Shown piece after piece: positions 17,424 through 26,792 of a stretch of 64,000 nucleotides of DNA. Source of the stretch: Eutrophosalina sp902522775 (GTDB lineage: Bacteria; Bacteroidota; Bacteroidia; Flavobacteriales; Flavobacteriaceae). Numbering within the stretch: position 1 is the first letter of the stretch; every line of letters begins with the position of its first letter. Made by a program: the position numbers and the translations under genes. The stretch spans positions 1 through 64,000 of the forward strand of contig CABYWQ010000002.1 of NCBI GenBank assembly GCA_902522775.1, written 5' to 3'. Below the pieces are notes generated by a model. It was given only the letters and a program-made list of their open reading frames with translations. It was not told the origin of the DNA and did not search any database.

Positions 17424-18773
17424 ATGAAAATAATTATTGCTGGGGCTGGTGAAGTAGGATTACACTTATCTAAATTATTATCTTTTGAGTCGCACGATAT
17501 TACTCTCATTGACAATAATGTTGTAAATCTCAAAGATGGTGAAAACTACCTTGATATAAAAGTTATTAATGGTGATTCATCATCCCCATCATCCTTAAAT
17601 AATGCAAATGTTTCAAATGCTGATTTAGTAATTGGAGTTACAGCAAGCGAATCAATTAATTTTTTTACATGTATACTAGCTAAAAAATTAGGAGCTAAAA
17701 GAACTATAGCTAGGCTAACGAATACAGAGTTTATTGAAAATGGAAATAAGTTTGATTTTTCATCTATTGGTATTGATGAAATTATTTCACCTGAAAATCT
17801 TGCAGTTAATGAGGTTAAATTATTGATTAATAATTCAGGTTTTACTAATAGTCATGATTTTGAAGATGGAGCTTTAAACATGATGGCTGCAAAAATTCAA
17901 AATGATGCTCCATTTATTGGAAAAACTGTAAAAGAAGCAGCTTCTGTTTATCCAGGTATAAAATTTATGCCTATAACAATTGAAAGAAGTGGAAGTCATT
18001 CAGCTATAATTCCGAGAGGTGATACCGTCTTTAAAAAAGATGATCATGTATATTTTATCACATGCAGTGACGGTATCGATGAATTGTATAATTTGATGGG
18101 TACTGAAAGAGACGAAATTGAAAAAATTATGATTCTTGGAGGGGGAAGAGTTGGTTATAAAGTTGCTAAAGACCTTAGTAATGAAGGATACAAGGTAAAA
18201 TTAGTTGAAATAGATCCTAATAAGGCAGAGAATATTGCAAATTCTTTAAGCAATGTTTTAGTATTAAACATTGATGGAACTAGAGTAGATCTGCTTAGTG
18301 AAGAAAATTTGGAGGAAATGGATGCTTTTATTGCTACAACTGGAGATTCACAAAAAAATATAATGTCATGTTTAATGGCTAAATCAAAAAATATAGGTAG
18401 AACCATTGCTATTGTTGACAACACCGATTATTTTGAACTTTCTGAATCAATTGGAGTTGATACATTAATAAACAAAAAATTATTAGCTGCTAATGAAATT
18501 TTTAGATTCATTCGAAAAGGGAATATATTAGAACTCAACAAATTAAATAATATGAATGCTGAGGTTCTTGAATTTTTAGTGAATAAGGATTCGAAGGTTA
18601 AAGGAAAAAAAATCAGAGATTTAGATTTTCCAAGGTCTGCCATAATTGGAGGTATTATTAGGGAAGGCATTGGTAAAATTGCTCTTGGTGATTTTACAAT
18701 AAAAAAAGGAGACAGAATTTTAGTTTGCTCACTTTATAATTCAATTAATAAAGTAGAAAAGTTATTTCTTTAA
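17424..18773 (+). CDS. trkA: Trk potassium uptake regulatory protein TrkA
   Basis: TrkA is the cytoplasmic NAD-binding gating ring of the Trk K+ uptake channel. The 449-residue protein is the duplicated form: RCK-N with Rossmann motif GAGEVGLHLSKLL at about residue 7, RCK-C, a second RCK-N with LGGGRVGYKVAKDL at about residue 240, and a second RCK-C ending in FTIKKGDRILVCSL. I start at ATG 17424; an in-frame TTG immediately before it is a less likely start. trkH begins 2 bases after the stop, so ring and pore are co-transcribed. Confidence 0.96.
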   Translation: MKIIIAGAGEVGLHLSKLLSFESHDITLIDNNVVNLKDGENYLDIKVINGDSSSPSSLNNANVSNADLVIGVTASESINFFTCILAKKLGAKRTIARLTNTEFIENGNKFDFSSIGIDEIISPENLAVNEVKLLINNSGFTNSHDFEDGALNMMAAKIQNDAPFIGKTVKEAASVYPGIKFMPITIERSGSHSAIIPRGDTVFKKDDHVYFITCSDGIDELYNLMGTERDEIEKIMILGGGRVGYKVAKDLSNEGYKVKLVEIDPNKAENIANSLSNVLVLNIDGTRVDLLSEENLEEMDAFIATTGDSQKNIMSCLMAKSKNIGRTIAIVDNTDYFELSESIGVDTLINKKLLAANEIFRFIRKGNILELNKLNNMNAEVLEFLVNKDSKVKGKKIRDLDFPRSAIIGGIIREGIGKIALGDFTIKKGDRILVCSLYNSINKVEKLFL

Positions 18774-18775
18774 TA

Positions 18776-20278
18776 ATGTCACAGCTTAACTACAAATTTA
18801 TTTCTTATATCATTGGTTTATTGCTTTTGTTTAATGCTACAGCAATTTTTTTAACATCCTTTGTAAGCTATTATTTCAACGACGGTTTTTTTTCTAGTGT
18901 TCTTAAATCAGGTTTAATATGCTTTATTTTTGGATTATTTATAATGTTTCTTTCAAAAAATCCAAAAAAAATTATAAATCGTCGTGATGGTTATTTGGTT
19001 GTAGTTGTTGGGTGGTTAACAATGGTTTTGTCAGGAATGTTACCATATGTTTTTACAAATACAATTGATAATGTACCTGATTTAATTTTTGAGACAATGT
19101 CAGGCTATACTACAACAGGATCAAGTATAATAAGTGATGTAGAAGCTTTGCCTAAAAGTATTGTTTTTTGGAGAAGTATGACTCATTGGCTCGGAGGAAT
19201 GGGTATAATAGTTTTAGCAATTGCAATATTGCCAATGCTTGGAATAGGAGGTATGCAATTATTTTCAGCTGAAGCACCTGGTAGTGGAATTAGTGGAGAT
19301 AAAATTCATCCGAGAATCAGTAATACAGCTAAAAGATTATGGTTTATTTACTTGGGTTTAACAGTCTTTGAAACCCTTTTGTTGAATATTGCAGGTATGA
19401 GTTTTTTCGATGCAATTAATCATTCTATGAGTAACATTGCTACTGGAGGTTTTTCAACAAAAAATGCTAGTTTATCATTTTGGAATTCCATGCCTCTAGT
19501 ACAATATATTATCATTTTTTTTATGATACTTGCAGGAACAAATTTTCTATTAATATATCTTTCATTAGTTGGAAGGTTTAAAAAGTTATTTTCAAATACT
19601 GAATTCATTTGGTTTTTAGGACTTATTGCATTTTTTGTTTTAATAACTACGATTATTCTTAATTCTAATGTAGACTTAGACTCAACTAATTTTAATCACC
19701 CTCAAGTACTTGGTAAGTTAGAAGCTAGTTTCAGACATGCACTTTTTCAAGTAGTTGCAATAATAACAACAACTGGATTTGTAAGCGGTAATTTTGCAGC
19801 TTGGACACCATTTTTAACAATGTTATTTTTTGGCTTAATGTTTATTGGCGCTTCCTCTGGATCAACATCTGGAGGGATTAAGATATCAAGACATCTTATT
19901 CTTATTAAAAATGGTTTTCTTGAATTTAAAAGATCTTTACATCCAAATGCAATTTTACCACTTAGATATAATCACTCAGTTGTAAAAAAAGGAGTAGTAG
20001 TAAATATTTTAGCATTTTTCATGCTATACTTAATATTATTTATTATTGGAGCTGGTGTTTTAAGCACACAAGGTTTAGATTTTATTTCATCAATAGGTGG
20101 ATCTGCTGCCTCACTTGGCAATGTTGGTCCTGCATTAGGATCAATCGGCCCAGCTTTTAATTTTGAAAGTATAACTGGATTTTCAAAAATTTGGTGTGCA
20201 ATTTTAATGTTAGTTGGTAGATTAGAACTATTTACTTTTTTAATAATATTCACTCCATATTTCTGGAAAAATATTTAG
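18776..20278 (+). CDS. trkH: Trk potassium uptake channel subunit TrkH
   Basis: TrkH is the K+-conducting inner membrane subunit. The 500-residue protein has about ten to twelve hydrophobic segments and the four pore-loop repeats of the SKT family: FETMSGYTTTGSSI, SNIATGGFSTKN, VVAIITTTGFVSGNF and AASLGNVGPALGSIGP. The selectivity glycine is present in each (TTTGS, ATGGF, TTTGF, GNVGP). FIGASSGSTSGGIKISRH is the conserved segment after the third loop. It overlaps the convergent aminotransferase gene by 3 bases at the stop codons. Together with Na+-NQR it points to active Na+ export and K+ import. Confidence 0.96.
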   Translation: MSQLNYKFISYIIGLLLLFNATAIFLTSFVSYYFNDGFFSSVLKSGLICFIFGLFIMFLSKNPKKIINRRDGYLVVVVGWLTMVLSGMLPYVFTNTIDNVPDLIFETMSGYTTTGSSIISDVEALPKSIVFWRSMTHWLGGMGIIVLAIAILPMLGIGGMQLFSAEAPGSGISGDKIHPRISNTAKRLWFIYLGLTVFETLLLNIAGMSFFDAINHSMSNIATGGFSTKNASLSFWNSMPLVQYIIIFFMILAGTNFLLIYLSLVGRFKKLFSNTEFIWFLGLIAFFVLITTIILNSNVDLDSTNFNHPQVLGKLEASFRHALFQVVAIITTTGFVSGNFAAWTPFLTMLFFGLMFIGASSGSTSGGIKISRHLILIKNGFLEFKRSLHPNAILPLRYNHSVVKKGVVVNILAFFMLYLILFIIGAGVLSTQGLDFISSIGGSAASLGNVGPALGSIGPAFNFESITGFSKIWCAILMLVGRLELFTFLIIFTPYFWKNI

Positions 20279-21462
20279 TCTAGCAAATTTTTAATTCTAT
20301 TAACTGCTAATATTATATTTTCTTTTGATGCAGCGTAACTTATTCTAATATTTTTTGGAGAACCAAATGCATCACCTGCTACTGTAGCTACATGAGCTTT
20401 TTCTAAAATAAGCATAGCAAAATCTGATGCATTTTTTATTGTAATATCACCTATTTTCCTTCCAAAATAATATGAAATATCAGGAAAAATATAAAATGCA
20501 CCATCTGGATTATTTAACTTAAACCCTTTTATTTTGCCTAACAGTTTAATAATTAAATCCTTTCTTTGTTCAAATTCTTGGACCATATAATTAATTTTAT
20601 TTGGTGATTGCGTAATCGCTTCAATTGTAGCCCGTTGAGCAATACAATTTGCACCACTTGTTACTTGTCCTTGTAATTTTGTGCATGCCTTTGCAATCCA
20701 GACAGGTGCTCCCAAATATCCAATTCGCCATCCAGTCATAGCAAAAGCTTTAGCGATTCCATTAACAGTTATAGTTCTTTCATACATGCCTTCAATACTG
20801 GCAAAACTTACATGTTCAGAACCATAATTAATATGTTCGTATATTTCATCTGAAAGAATAAAAATATCTGGATGTTTTTTTAATACACTTGCAATTTCAT
20901 TTAATTCATCTTTATTATAAACACTTCCACTTGGATTATTTGGTGAGTTAATAATAACCATTTTTGTTTTTTCAGAAATTGAATCATTAATTTGTTTTGC
21001 AGTTACTTTAAAATCATTTGAAATATCACTTTCAAGTATTTTTGGTATACCATCAGCCATTAAAACAATAGCGGAGTAACTTACCCAAAATGGAGCTAAC
21101 AAAATAACTTCCTCGCCAGGTTTTATTAATGCCTGAATAACATTAGCAATTGACTGTTTTGCACCTGTTGAGACAACAATTTGATCTGGATTATAAATTA
21201 TTTTATTATCCCTTTTGAATTTTTTACAAATAGCCTCTTTAAGTTCAGAATATCCATCTACTGGTGAATACGAATTATAATTTTGATTTATTGCATCAAT
21301 TGCTGAATTTTTAATAAAATCTGGGGTATTAAAATCAGGTTCTCCTAGACTCAAACCAATTATGTCAATTCCATTATTCTTTAACTCTCTAGCTTTAGCT
21401 GCCATACTCAAAGTTGCAGAGGCAGGTAGGTTATTAATTTTATCAGTCAAAAATTCTTTCAT
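20275..21462 (-). CDS. pyridoxal phosphate-dependent aminotransferase (aspartate aminotransferase-like)
   Basis: This is a 395-residue fold-type I aminotransferase of the Iγ/AspB group. Landmarks are IIGLSLGEPDFNTPDF, YSPVDGYSELKEAI, VSTGAKQSIANV, INSPNNPSGSVYNKDEL (substrate/PLP Asn), ILSDEIYEHINYG (PLP Asp and Tyr), IAKAFAMTGWRIGYLGAP (Schiff-base Lys and phosphate Arg) and the C-terminal carboxylate-binding NIRISYAAS Arg. The most likely reaction is aspartate + 2-oxoglutarate, though family members vary in substrate. It is divergent from rsmG, and a TAnnTTTG box lies 20 bases upstream. Confidence 0.93.
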   Translation of the reverse strand: MKEFLTDKINNLPASATLSMAAKARELKNNGIDIIGLSLGEPDFNTPDFIKNSAIDAINQNYNSYSPVDGYSELKEAICKKFKRDNKIIYNPDQIVVSTGAKQSIANVIQALIKPGEEVILLAPFWVSYSAIVLMADGIPKILESDISNDFKVTAKQINDSISEKTKMVIINSPNNPSGSVYNKDELNEIASVLKKHPDIFILSDEIYEHINYGSEHVSFASIEGMYERTITVNGIAKAFAMTGWRIGYLGAPVWIAKACTKLQGQVTSGANCIAQRATIEAITQSPNKINYMVQEFEQRKDLIIKLLGKIKGFKLNNPDGAFYIFPDISYYFGRKIGDITIKNASDFAMLILEKAHVATVAGDAFGSPKNIRISYAASKENIILAVNRIKNLLD

Positions 21463-21481
21463 AAATTCAAATTATAATCAT

Positions 21482-21489
21482 CAAAGATA
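21482..21489 (-). promoter_or_regulatory. putative -7 box for the aminotransferase gene
   Basis: TATCTTTG on the minus strand matches TAnnTTTG and ends 19 bases before the aminotransferase ATG, within the divergent gap with rsmG. Confidence 0.45.
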
Positions 21490-21518
21490 TTTAAATTACA
21501 TTAGTTAAATCGGAACAG

Positions 21519-22157
21519 ATGGACCTGTTAAAAAAATATTTTCCACAAATTACAGAATTTCAAGTTGAAAAATTAATTCTGTTTAAAGATTTAATAAAGC
21601 AATGGAACAAGAAAATAAATTTAGTCTCAAGAAAAGATGTTGAAAACTTTGAAGTAAATCACATATTACATAGTCTAAGCATTTCAAAATTTATTGATTT
21701 TAAAAAAGACACTCAGATATTAGACCTTGGAACTGGAGGTGGGTTACCCGGTATTCCTTTATCTATTGTTTTTCCTAACTCAAATTTCAAATTAATTGAT
21801 CGAAAGAATAAAAAAATTAATGTTTTGAATGAAATCATAAATAAATTAAGTATTACTAATGCGAAAGCTCAAAATATTGATATCATTGATTTGAATCATA
21901 ACTATGATTTTATTATTAATAGAGCTGTGTCATCTACTGATAACTTGATTAAATTATGTAAAGGCAGAATAAACTCTTATGGACAAAATAAGATTAAAAA
22001 TGGAATAATTTGTCTTAAAGGTGGCAATTTGAACTCAGAACTAAAAAATATAAATAAGTTTCAAATAGTTGAACTGAAATATTTTTTTTCAGAATTATTT
22101 TTTGAAAAAAAAAAAATACTTTACATTCCTAATCCATATAATCATACGGATAGCTAG
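21519..22157 (+). CDS. rsmG: 16S rRNA (guanine-527-N7)-methyltransferase RsmG
   Basis: RsmG (GidB) makes m7G527 in 16S rRNA, next to the streptomycin site. The 212-residue protein has the family opening YFPQITEFQVEKL and WNKKINLVSRKDVENFEVNHILHSLSI. The SAM-binding motif ILDLGTGGGLPGIPLSIVFP follows, then LIDRKNKKINVLNEI and FIINRAVSS. Length is typical. Its 3' end overlaps the convergent pruA gene by 29 bases, an unusually long tail-to-tail overlap for this window. Confidence 0.95.
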   Translation: MDLLKKYFPQITEFQVEKLILFKDLIKQWNKKINLVSRKDVENFEVNHILHSLSISKFIDFKKDTQILDLGTGGGLPGIPLSIVFPNSNFKLIDRKNKKINVLNEIINKLSITNAKAQNIDIIDLNHNYDFIINRAVSSTDNLIKLCKGRINSYGQNKIKNGIICLKGGNLNSELKNINKFQIVELKYFFSELFFEKKKILYIPNPYNHTDS

Positions 22158-23748
22158 TTGGAGGATTATGAGTTCTACTCACTAGCCTAGGGCTAACCCA
22201 TCTCAATAAATTAAGCTTTGAGCCTGCTTTATCATCTGTTCCAGACGCTCTACAACCGCCAAAAGGTTGTTGACCTACAACAGCACCAGATGGCTTGTCA
22301 TTTACATAAAAATTACCAGCACAATATCTTAACTTGTTAAGTGCAACTTTTATACTATCTTCATCTTGAGATATAAATGCTCCAGTTAATGCGTATTCAG
22401 ATGTATTATCGACAATGTCAAGCATTTCCTCCCAATTTTCATCATCATAAACATATAATGTTACTACTGGTCCAAATATTTCCTCTTTCATCGTTTTAAA
22501 TTGGTGATTCCTAGTTAATATTATTGTTGGTTCAACAAAATATCCTACTGAATCATCGAAATTTCCACCATGAAGAATTTCACATTCATTACTAGATTTA
22601 GCATAATCTATATATTTTGAAATTCTTTCAAATGCACCTGCGTGAATAACAGCTGTCATGAAGTTGTTAAAATCAATTGGTGAACCCATTTTAATGGTTT
22701 TTGTTTCATCAATGACTTTATTAATCAGGCTATCAGAAATTGAACTTGGAATATATATTCTTGATGCTGCAGAACATTTTTGACCTTGATATTCAAAAGC
22801 ACCTCTAATTATTGCTGTGGAAGTTGTATCTATATCGGCTGTAGGGTGACAGAAAATAAAATCTTTACCTCCCGTTTCTCCAACAATTCTTGGGTAATCT
22901 CTATATAAGTTTATATTATTACCAATTTTTTTCCATAAATCTCTAAAAACAGAGGTTGAACCAGTAAAGTGTAATCCTGAAAATTCTGGATGGGATAATG
23001 CAATATCTGAAATCATTTTTGGGTCTCCGGTAATTAAATTTATGACACCATCAGGTAATCCTGCTTCATGAAAAATATCCATTGTTATCTTAGCAGTGTA
23101 GACTTGGTTATCGCTTGGCTTCCATAAAACAACGTTACCCATCAATGCTGCACTTGCACATAAATTTCCACCAATTGCTGTAAAATTAAAGGGTGTAATA
23201 GCATAAACAAAACCTTCTAATGATCTGTATTCTAAATTATTTGATTTTCCTTCTCCATTAACAGGCTGTTCATTATAGATTTCTATTAAATATGAAACGT
23301 TGAATTTTAAAAAATCAATAAACTCACATGCTGCATCAATTTCAGCTTGAAAAATATTTTTTGATTGCCCAATCATTGTACCAGCTGTTATTTTAGATCT
23401 ATACTTATTTGAAATCAGATCAGCAGCTTTTAAAAATATATCACATCTTTTTTCCCATGGTGTTTCCGACCAAGACTTTTTATTCTCAAGTAGATTTTTA
23501 ATTGCATTTTTCACATGATTTTCATTTGCTTGGGAATATGTTCCAATAGAATTCTTATGATCGTGTGGTGGAAGGATTAATTTTCTTTCATTAGTTAATA
23601 TTTTTTCACTTCCAATGTACAAAGGAATATCAATTTTAGAATTGAACATTTCATTATAAGATTCCACAACCATTTTTCTTTCTGAAGATCCTTTCAAATA
23701 TTTTAAAACAGGCTCATTTTTTGCTTTATAAATTTTAATTTTACTCAT
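22129..23748 (-). CDS. pruA: L-glutamate gamma-semialdehyde dehydrogenase
   Basis: PruA oxidises glutamate semialdehyde (from proline via pyrroline-5-carboxylate) to glutamate with NAD+. The 539-residue protein is the monofunctional P5CDH type, without a proline dehydrogenase fusion. Aldehyde dehydrogenase marks are ITPFNFTAIGGNL, GNVVLWKPSDNQ (NAD site), HFTGSTSVFRDLW, VGETGGKDFIF (catalytic Glu), FEYQGQKCSAASRIYIP (catalytic Cys), EEIFGPVVTLYVYDD and QQPFGGCRASGTDDKAGS. Its ATG shares one base with the stop of the ApaG-like gene, so the two are translationally linked. putA-type proline dehydrogenase is not in the window. Confidence 0.96.
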   Translation of the reverse strand: MSKIKIYKAKNEPVLKYLKGSSERKMVVESYNEMFNSKIDIPLYIGSEKILTNERKLILPPHDHKNSIGTYSQANENHVKNAIKNLLENKKSWSETPWEKRCDIFLKAADLISNKYRSKITAGTMIGQSKNIFQAEIDAACEFIDFLKFNVSYLIEIYNEQPVNGEGKSNNLEYRSLEGFVYAITPFNFTAIGGNLCASAALMGNVVLWKPSDNQVYTAKITMDIFHEAGLPDGVINLITGDPKMISDIALSHPEFSGLHFTGSTSVFRDLWKKIGNNINLYRDYPRIVGETGGKDFIFCHPTADIDTTSTAIIRGAFEYQGQKCSAASRIYIPSSISDSLINKVIDETKTIKMGSPIDFNNFMTAVIHAGAFERISKYIDYAKSSNECEILHGGNFDDSVGYFVEPTIILTRNHQFKTMKEEIFGPVVTLYVYDDENWEEMLDIVDNTSEYALTGAFISQDEDSIKVALNKLRYCAGNFYVNDKPSGAVVGQQPFGGCRASGTDDKAGSKLNLLRWVSPRLVSRTHNPPTSYPYDYMD

Positions 23749-24140
23749 TAATTTAAGGTTTCATTTGTAAATAATTTAATGACTGGAATATATGCTTTAA
23801 ACTTAGTAGTTGAATTAAGAGAAATAATTGAAAAATATCCAAAAATTGTAGCAATTTGTGTTTTTATTGAGTAGTTGAGTTCTAATTTTAGATTATCTCC
23901 AGGTTTTATAATTGGTTTGTGCTGGATCTGTGTATTTAAACAACTAGTTCCATATAAATCGAAAATTTTTTTATGATTTGATAAAATTTGAATTGTATTT
24001 TTACCATTATTATAAATTGTTAAAATATTTTTGAATTTATAACTAATGATTTTCCGAAAAAAAAACTTTTTTAAATAAATAGATTTTACCGAAATCCTTA
24101 TTCCTTTTAAATTGTTAATTTCTGTTTGTTTTAAAATCAT
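23748..24140 (-). CDS. apaG: divergent ApaG-like protein (DUF525)
   Basis: The 130-residue length and the order of segments fit ApaG, a small fibronectin-like beta-sandwich protein linked to Co2+/Mg2+ resistance whose biochemical role is unclear. GIRISVKSIYL matches the opening strand, NILTIYNNGKNTIQILSNHKKIFDLYG the core strands, KPIIKPGDNLKLELNYSIKTQIATIFGYF the second half, and AYIPVIKLFTNE the end. The glycine-rich GxGxxG turn expected after FDLYG is replaced by TSCLNTQIQH. A position between pruA and the T9SS plug gene supports the call, because I know apaG beside these genes in flavobacteria. The assignment rests on pattern, not high identity. Confidence 0.72.
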   Translation of the reverse strand: MILKQTEINNLKGIRISVKSIYLKKFFFRKIISYKFKNILTIYNNGKNTIQILSNHKKIFDLYGTSCLNTQIQHKPIIKPGDNLKLELNYSIKTQIATIFGYFSIISLNSTTKFKAYIPVIKLFTNETLN

Positions 24141-24156
24141 CTCTAAAAATTAACAT

Positions 24157-25344
24157 CTAATTTACAATATTTGATGAATTATTTTTCGCAATTGCTTTTA
24201 TTTTAAAATAATTTTCATCGGGTCTTTTTTCATAAAGAATTGCAGTATATAAATTTTCTGTTTGCCAAAAATTTTCAATTTCATAATTTAAATTATTTTC
24301 TTCAATTACATATTTATAATTATAAAAACCTTGCTTTAATAATAGTTCAGTTTGGTATTGATTATTCATTTTTTTTAAAATACTGTTTTTATTAATTTCA
24401 TAATTATTAAAGTTTCCAACTATATACAATGGATAATTATTTATATTATCTATTTTTAATGAAAAAATAACTTTTGAATATTCCGATTCAGTGAAATTCT
24501 TTTCTTTATTATTTCTAATTATATACTTACCATTAATATCAGGTTCGTATACATAAATATTTGGAATTTTATCTTCTATGAGCTCAGTAACGTATGTTGT
24601 GTTTAGATTAATATTTTTTATTTCAACACTCGTTTTTAAAATATTTGAATTATCAAAATTAAAAAACTGTAATCCACCACTAAAAGAAATATTATCAAAA
24701 ACAAAACTATCAGCAAGTTTAAATGTTGGATAGTTTATAATTTTACAATCTGTCAAGTTGTAATTTTTATGTACAATTAATTTATATTGAAAAGAATTAT
24801 TGTTGAAATTACAATCGTTACAAGGGATTGTTACTTTTAGATTTTGATTAGATTTTTGAAAATTTATGTTTTTTGGCTTTGATATTTCAATTGAGCCAAT
24901 TTGTGGATTTTTAATTAAAATAAATTTTCTTGAAAATATATAATTACCATTATTATCTTTGACAATAATTTTGTAGTTCCCACTCTTCGTTAAACTTAAA
25001 TTTTTATTTGGAATTTTAAATTGGTAGTGAATGTAAGGCTGTAAAGTGTTGTAGGATTTGGTGTAGTTTGTGATTCTAATATCATCAAAACCATCCAAAA
25101 ACTCAGATTTTCTAATATTAGATAATTTCCAGCTGAAATCATAATGTTCAATTTCATAATAAAAACTTCTACTTTTCTCATTTAATTCATCAAAAATAAT
25201 CGTAATGAACTCAAAATCATTAAAAATTAATTTTTCATTATTATTAGCATCTAATAATTGAATTGATTTTATTAAAGTTTCTTGACAAATTAAATTATTA
25301 TTTAACATAAAAATTGTAATAAAATATGATACAACTATCCTCAT
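24157..25344 (-). CDS. type IX secretion system plug protein (DUF5103)
   Basis: This is a 395-residue exported protein with an N-terminal signal ending near NNNLICQ. The order EHYDFSWKLSNIRKSEFLDGFDD, YTKSYNTLQPYIHYQFKIPNK and SGNYKIIVKDNNGNYIFSRKF is the DUF5103 pattern. This family is known as the type IX secretion plug protein, which can close the SprA translocon from the periplasmic side. The C-terminal region (PLYIVGNFNNYEINKNS, GFYNYKYVIEENN) resembles an early-set/CBM48-like beta-sandwich. It heads the minus-strand unit plug-apaG-pruA and is divergent from nqrA. Base composition is even more AT-rich than its neighbours, and conservation looks loose. Confidence 0.83.
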   Translation of the reverse strand: MRIVVSYFITIFMLNNNLICQETLIKSIQLLDANNNEKLIFNDFEFITIIFDELNEKSRSFYYEIEHYDFSWKLSNIRKSEFLDGFDDIRITNYTKSYNTLQPYIHYQFKIPNKNLSLTKSGNYKIIVKDNNGNYIFSRKFILIKNPQIGSIEISKPKNINFQKSNQNLKVTIPCNDCNFNNNSFQYKLIVHKNYNLTDCKIINYPTFKLADSFVFDNISFSGGLQFFNFDNSNILKTSVEIKNINLNTTYVTELIEDKIPNIYVYEPDINGKYIIRNNKEKNFTESEYSKVIFSLKIDNINNYPLYIVGNFNNYEINKNSILKKMNNQYQTELLLKQGFYNYKYVIEENNLNYEIENFWQTENLYTAILYEKRPDENYFKIKAIAKNNSSNIVN

Positions 25345-25409
25345 ATGAAAATGTTTAAAAATCTAAGTAATATTAACAAAAAATATTTCACTTAATGGCA
25401 TTTAATTAA

Positions 25410-25417
25410 TACATTTG
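25410..25417 (+). promoter_or_regulatory. putative -7 box for the nqr operon
   Basis: TACATTTG followed by CAC is a strong match to the Bacteroidota TAnnTTTG box. It ends 18 bases before the nqrA ATG, implying a leader of about 10 bases for the whole nqrA-apbE operon. Confidence 0.55.
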
Positions 25418-25435
25418 CACAGTATTAAATTATTT

Positions 25436-26791
25436 ATGTCAAAAGGCATCAGGATAAAGAAGGGTTTGTCCATAAATATTAAAGGTACTGCAGATAAAAA
25501 AATAGAAAAACTTCCTCTAGCAAATACTTACGCCCTAAATCTAAATGACTTTCATTTAATTGTTCCAAAACTTATAAAAAAAGAAAATCAGACTATAAAA
25601 AGGGGTGAACCAATTTTTTATTCTAAAACTAATGAAAATTTATTATTTGTTTCACCAGTTTCTGGAAAAATAAAAGAGATAGTTAGAGGTGAAAGAAGAA
25701 AAATTTTAAATATTATTATTGAAAGTGATGGGAAAGATGATTTTTTAAAAAATAAGCCTTTAAATTTAAATAATTCAACAGCTTCAGACATTATTAAACA
25801 TCTTTTAAAATCGGGATTATGGCCATTTTTTAAACAAAGACCCTTTGATATAATTGCTGACCCAAATTTAAAACCAAAATCTATTCATGTTTCTTGTTTT
25901 GATTCTGCTCCATTATCTGTTGATTTTGAATTTATTCTGAAAGACAATATTGATTTGTTTAAAATCGGCCTTGATGCACTTCAAATTTTATGCCCTGATA
26001 ATTTAAATTTAGGTTTAAATAAATCTCAAAAGTTTTTAATCAACGAGCTAAGTGATTATAATTTTACTGTTTTTGATGGTCCTCATCCAGCAGGTAACGT
26101 TGGAGTTCAAATTCATCACATTAATCCAATCAATTCTGGAGATGTAGTATGGATTATTAAGCCTGAAGATATAATAACAATTGGAGGTTTTTTGAAAACT
26201 GGTGAATTTTGTCCTAATAGAACTATTGCAGTTTCTGGCCCGCCTGTAAACAATCCAATGTATTTCAAAACTCGAGTAGGTGCAAAATTAAATTCAATAC
26301 TAAATCATATAAATTTTAACGGTGAATATAATTTGAGAATTATTAATGGTGATGTTCTTTCTGGATATAAAGTTAAATCCGATGGTTTTTTAGGATATTA
26401 TAATAATAATTTGTCAGTTTTAAAAGAAGGAAATAATTATAGAATGTTTGGATGGATTCCGTTTATAAATAATGAAGTACCAAGTATTTATAAGACTTCT
26501 TTTTCATGGTTATCTAATAACAAACCGAAGGAATATGATACAAACTTAAATGGAGAAGAAAGAGCGTTTGTAGCTACTGGTGAAATGGAGAGTGTTTTTC
26601 CAATGGATGTCTATCCAATGCAACTTGTTAAAGAATGTTTAATTGGGGATATTGAAAAAATGGAAAAGCTTGGTATTTATGAGGTTTCACCTGAAGATTT
26701 TGGACTAATTGACTATTCATCATCATCAAAAATTGAGGCTCAAACTATCATTAGAGAAGGTTTAGACTACTTATATAAAGAAACACAATAA
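25436..26791 (+). CDS. nqrA: Na+-translocating NADH-quinone reductase subunit A
   Basis: NqrA is the cytoplasmic, quinone-binding subunit of the Na+-pumping NADH:quinone oxidoreductase. The 451-residue protein opens with SKGIRIKKGLSINIKG, the family start, and shows FVSPVSGKIKEIVRGERRKI (biotinyl-like fold), PLSVDFEF, FDGPHPAGNVGVQIHHINPI and ERAFVATGEMESVFPMDVYPMQLVKE. I choose ATG 25436; an in-frame TTG 21 bases upstream lies over the putative promoter. It starts the nqrABCDEF-apbE operon with 1-4-base gaps throughout. Confidence 0.97.
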   Translation: MSKGIRIKKGLSINIKGTADKKIEKLPLANTYALNLNDFHLIVPKLIKKENQTIKRGEPIFYSKTNENLLFVSPVSGKIKEIVRGERRKILNIIIESDGKDDFLKNKPLNLNNSTASDIIKHLLKSGLWPFFKQRPFDIIADPNLKPKSIHVSCFDSAPLSVDFEFILKDNIDLFKIGLDALQILCPDNLNLGLNKSQKFLINELSDYNFTVFDGPHPAGNVGVQIHHINPINSGDVVWIIKPEDIITIGGFLKTGEFCPNRTIAVSGPPVNNPMYFKTRVGAKLNSILNHINFNGEYNLRIINGDVLSGYKVKSDGFLGYYNNNLSVLKEGNNYRMFGWIPFINNEVPSIYKTSFSWLSNNKPKEYDTNLNGEERAFVATGEMESVFPMDVYPMQLVKECLIGDIEKMEKLGIYEVSPEDFGLIDYSSSSKIEAQTIIREGLDYLYKETQ

Positions 26792-26792
26792 A

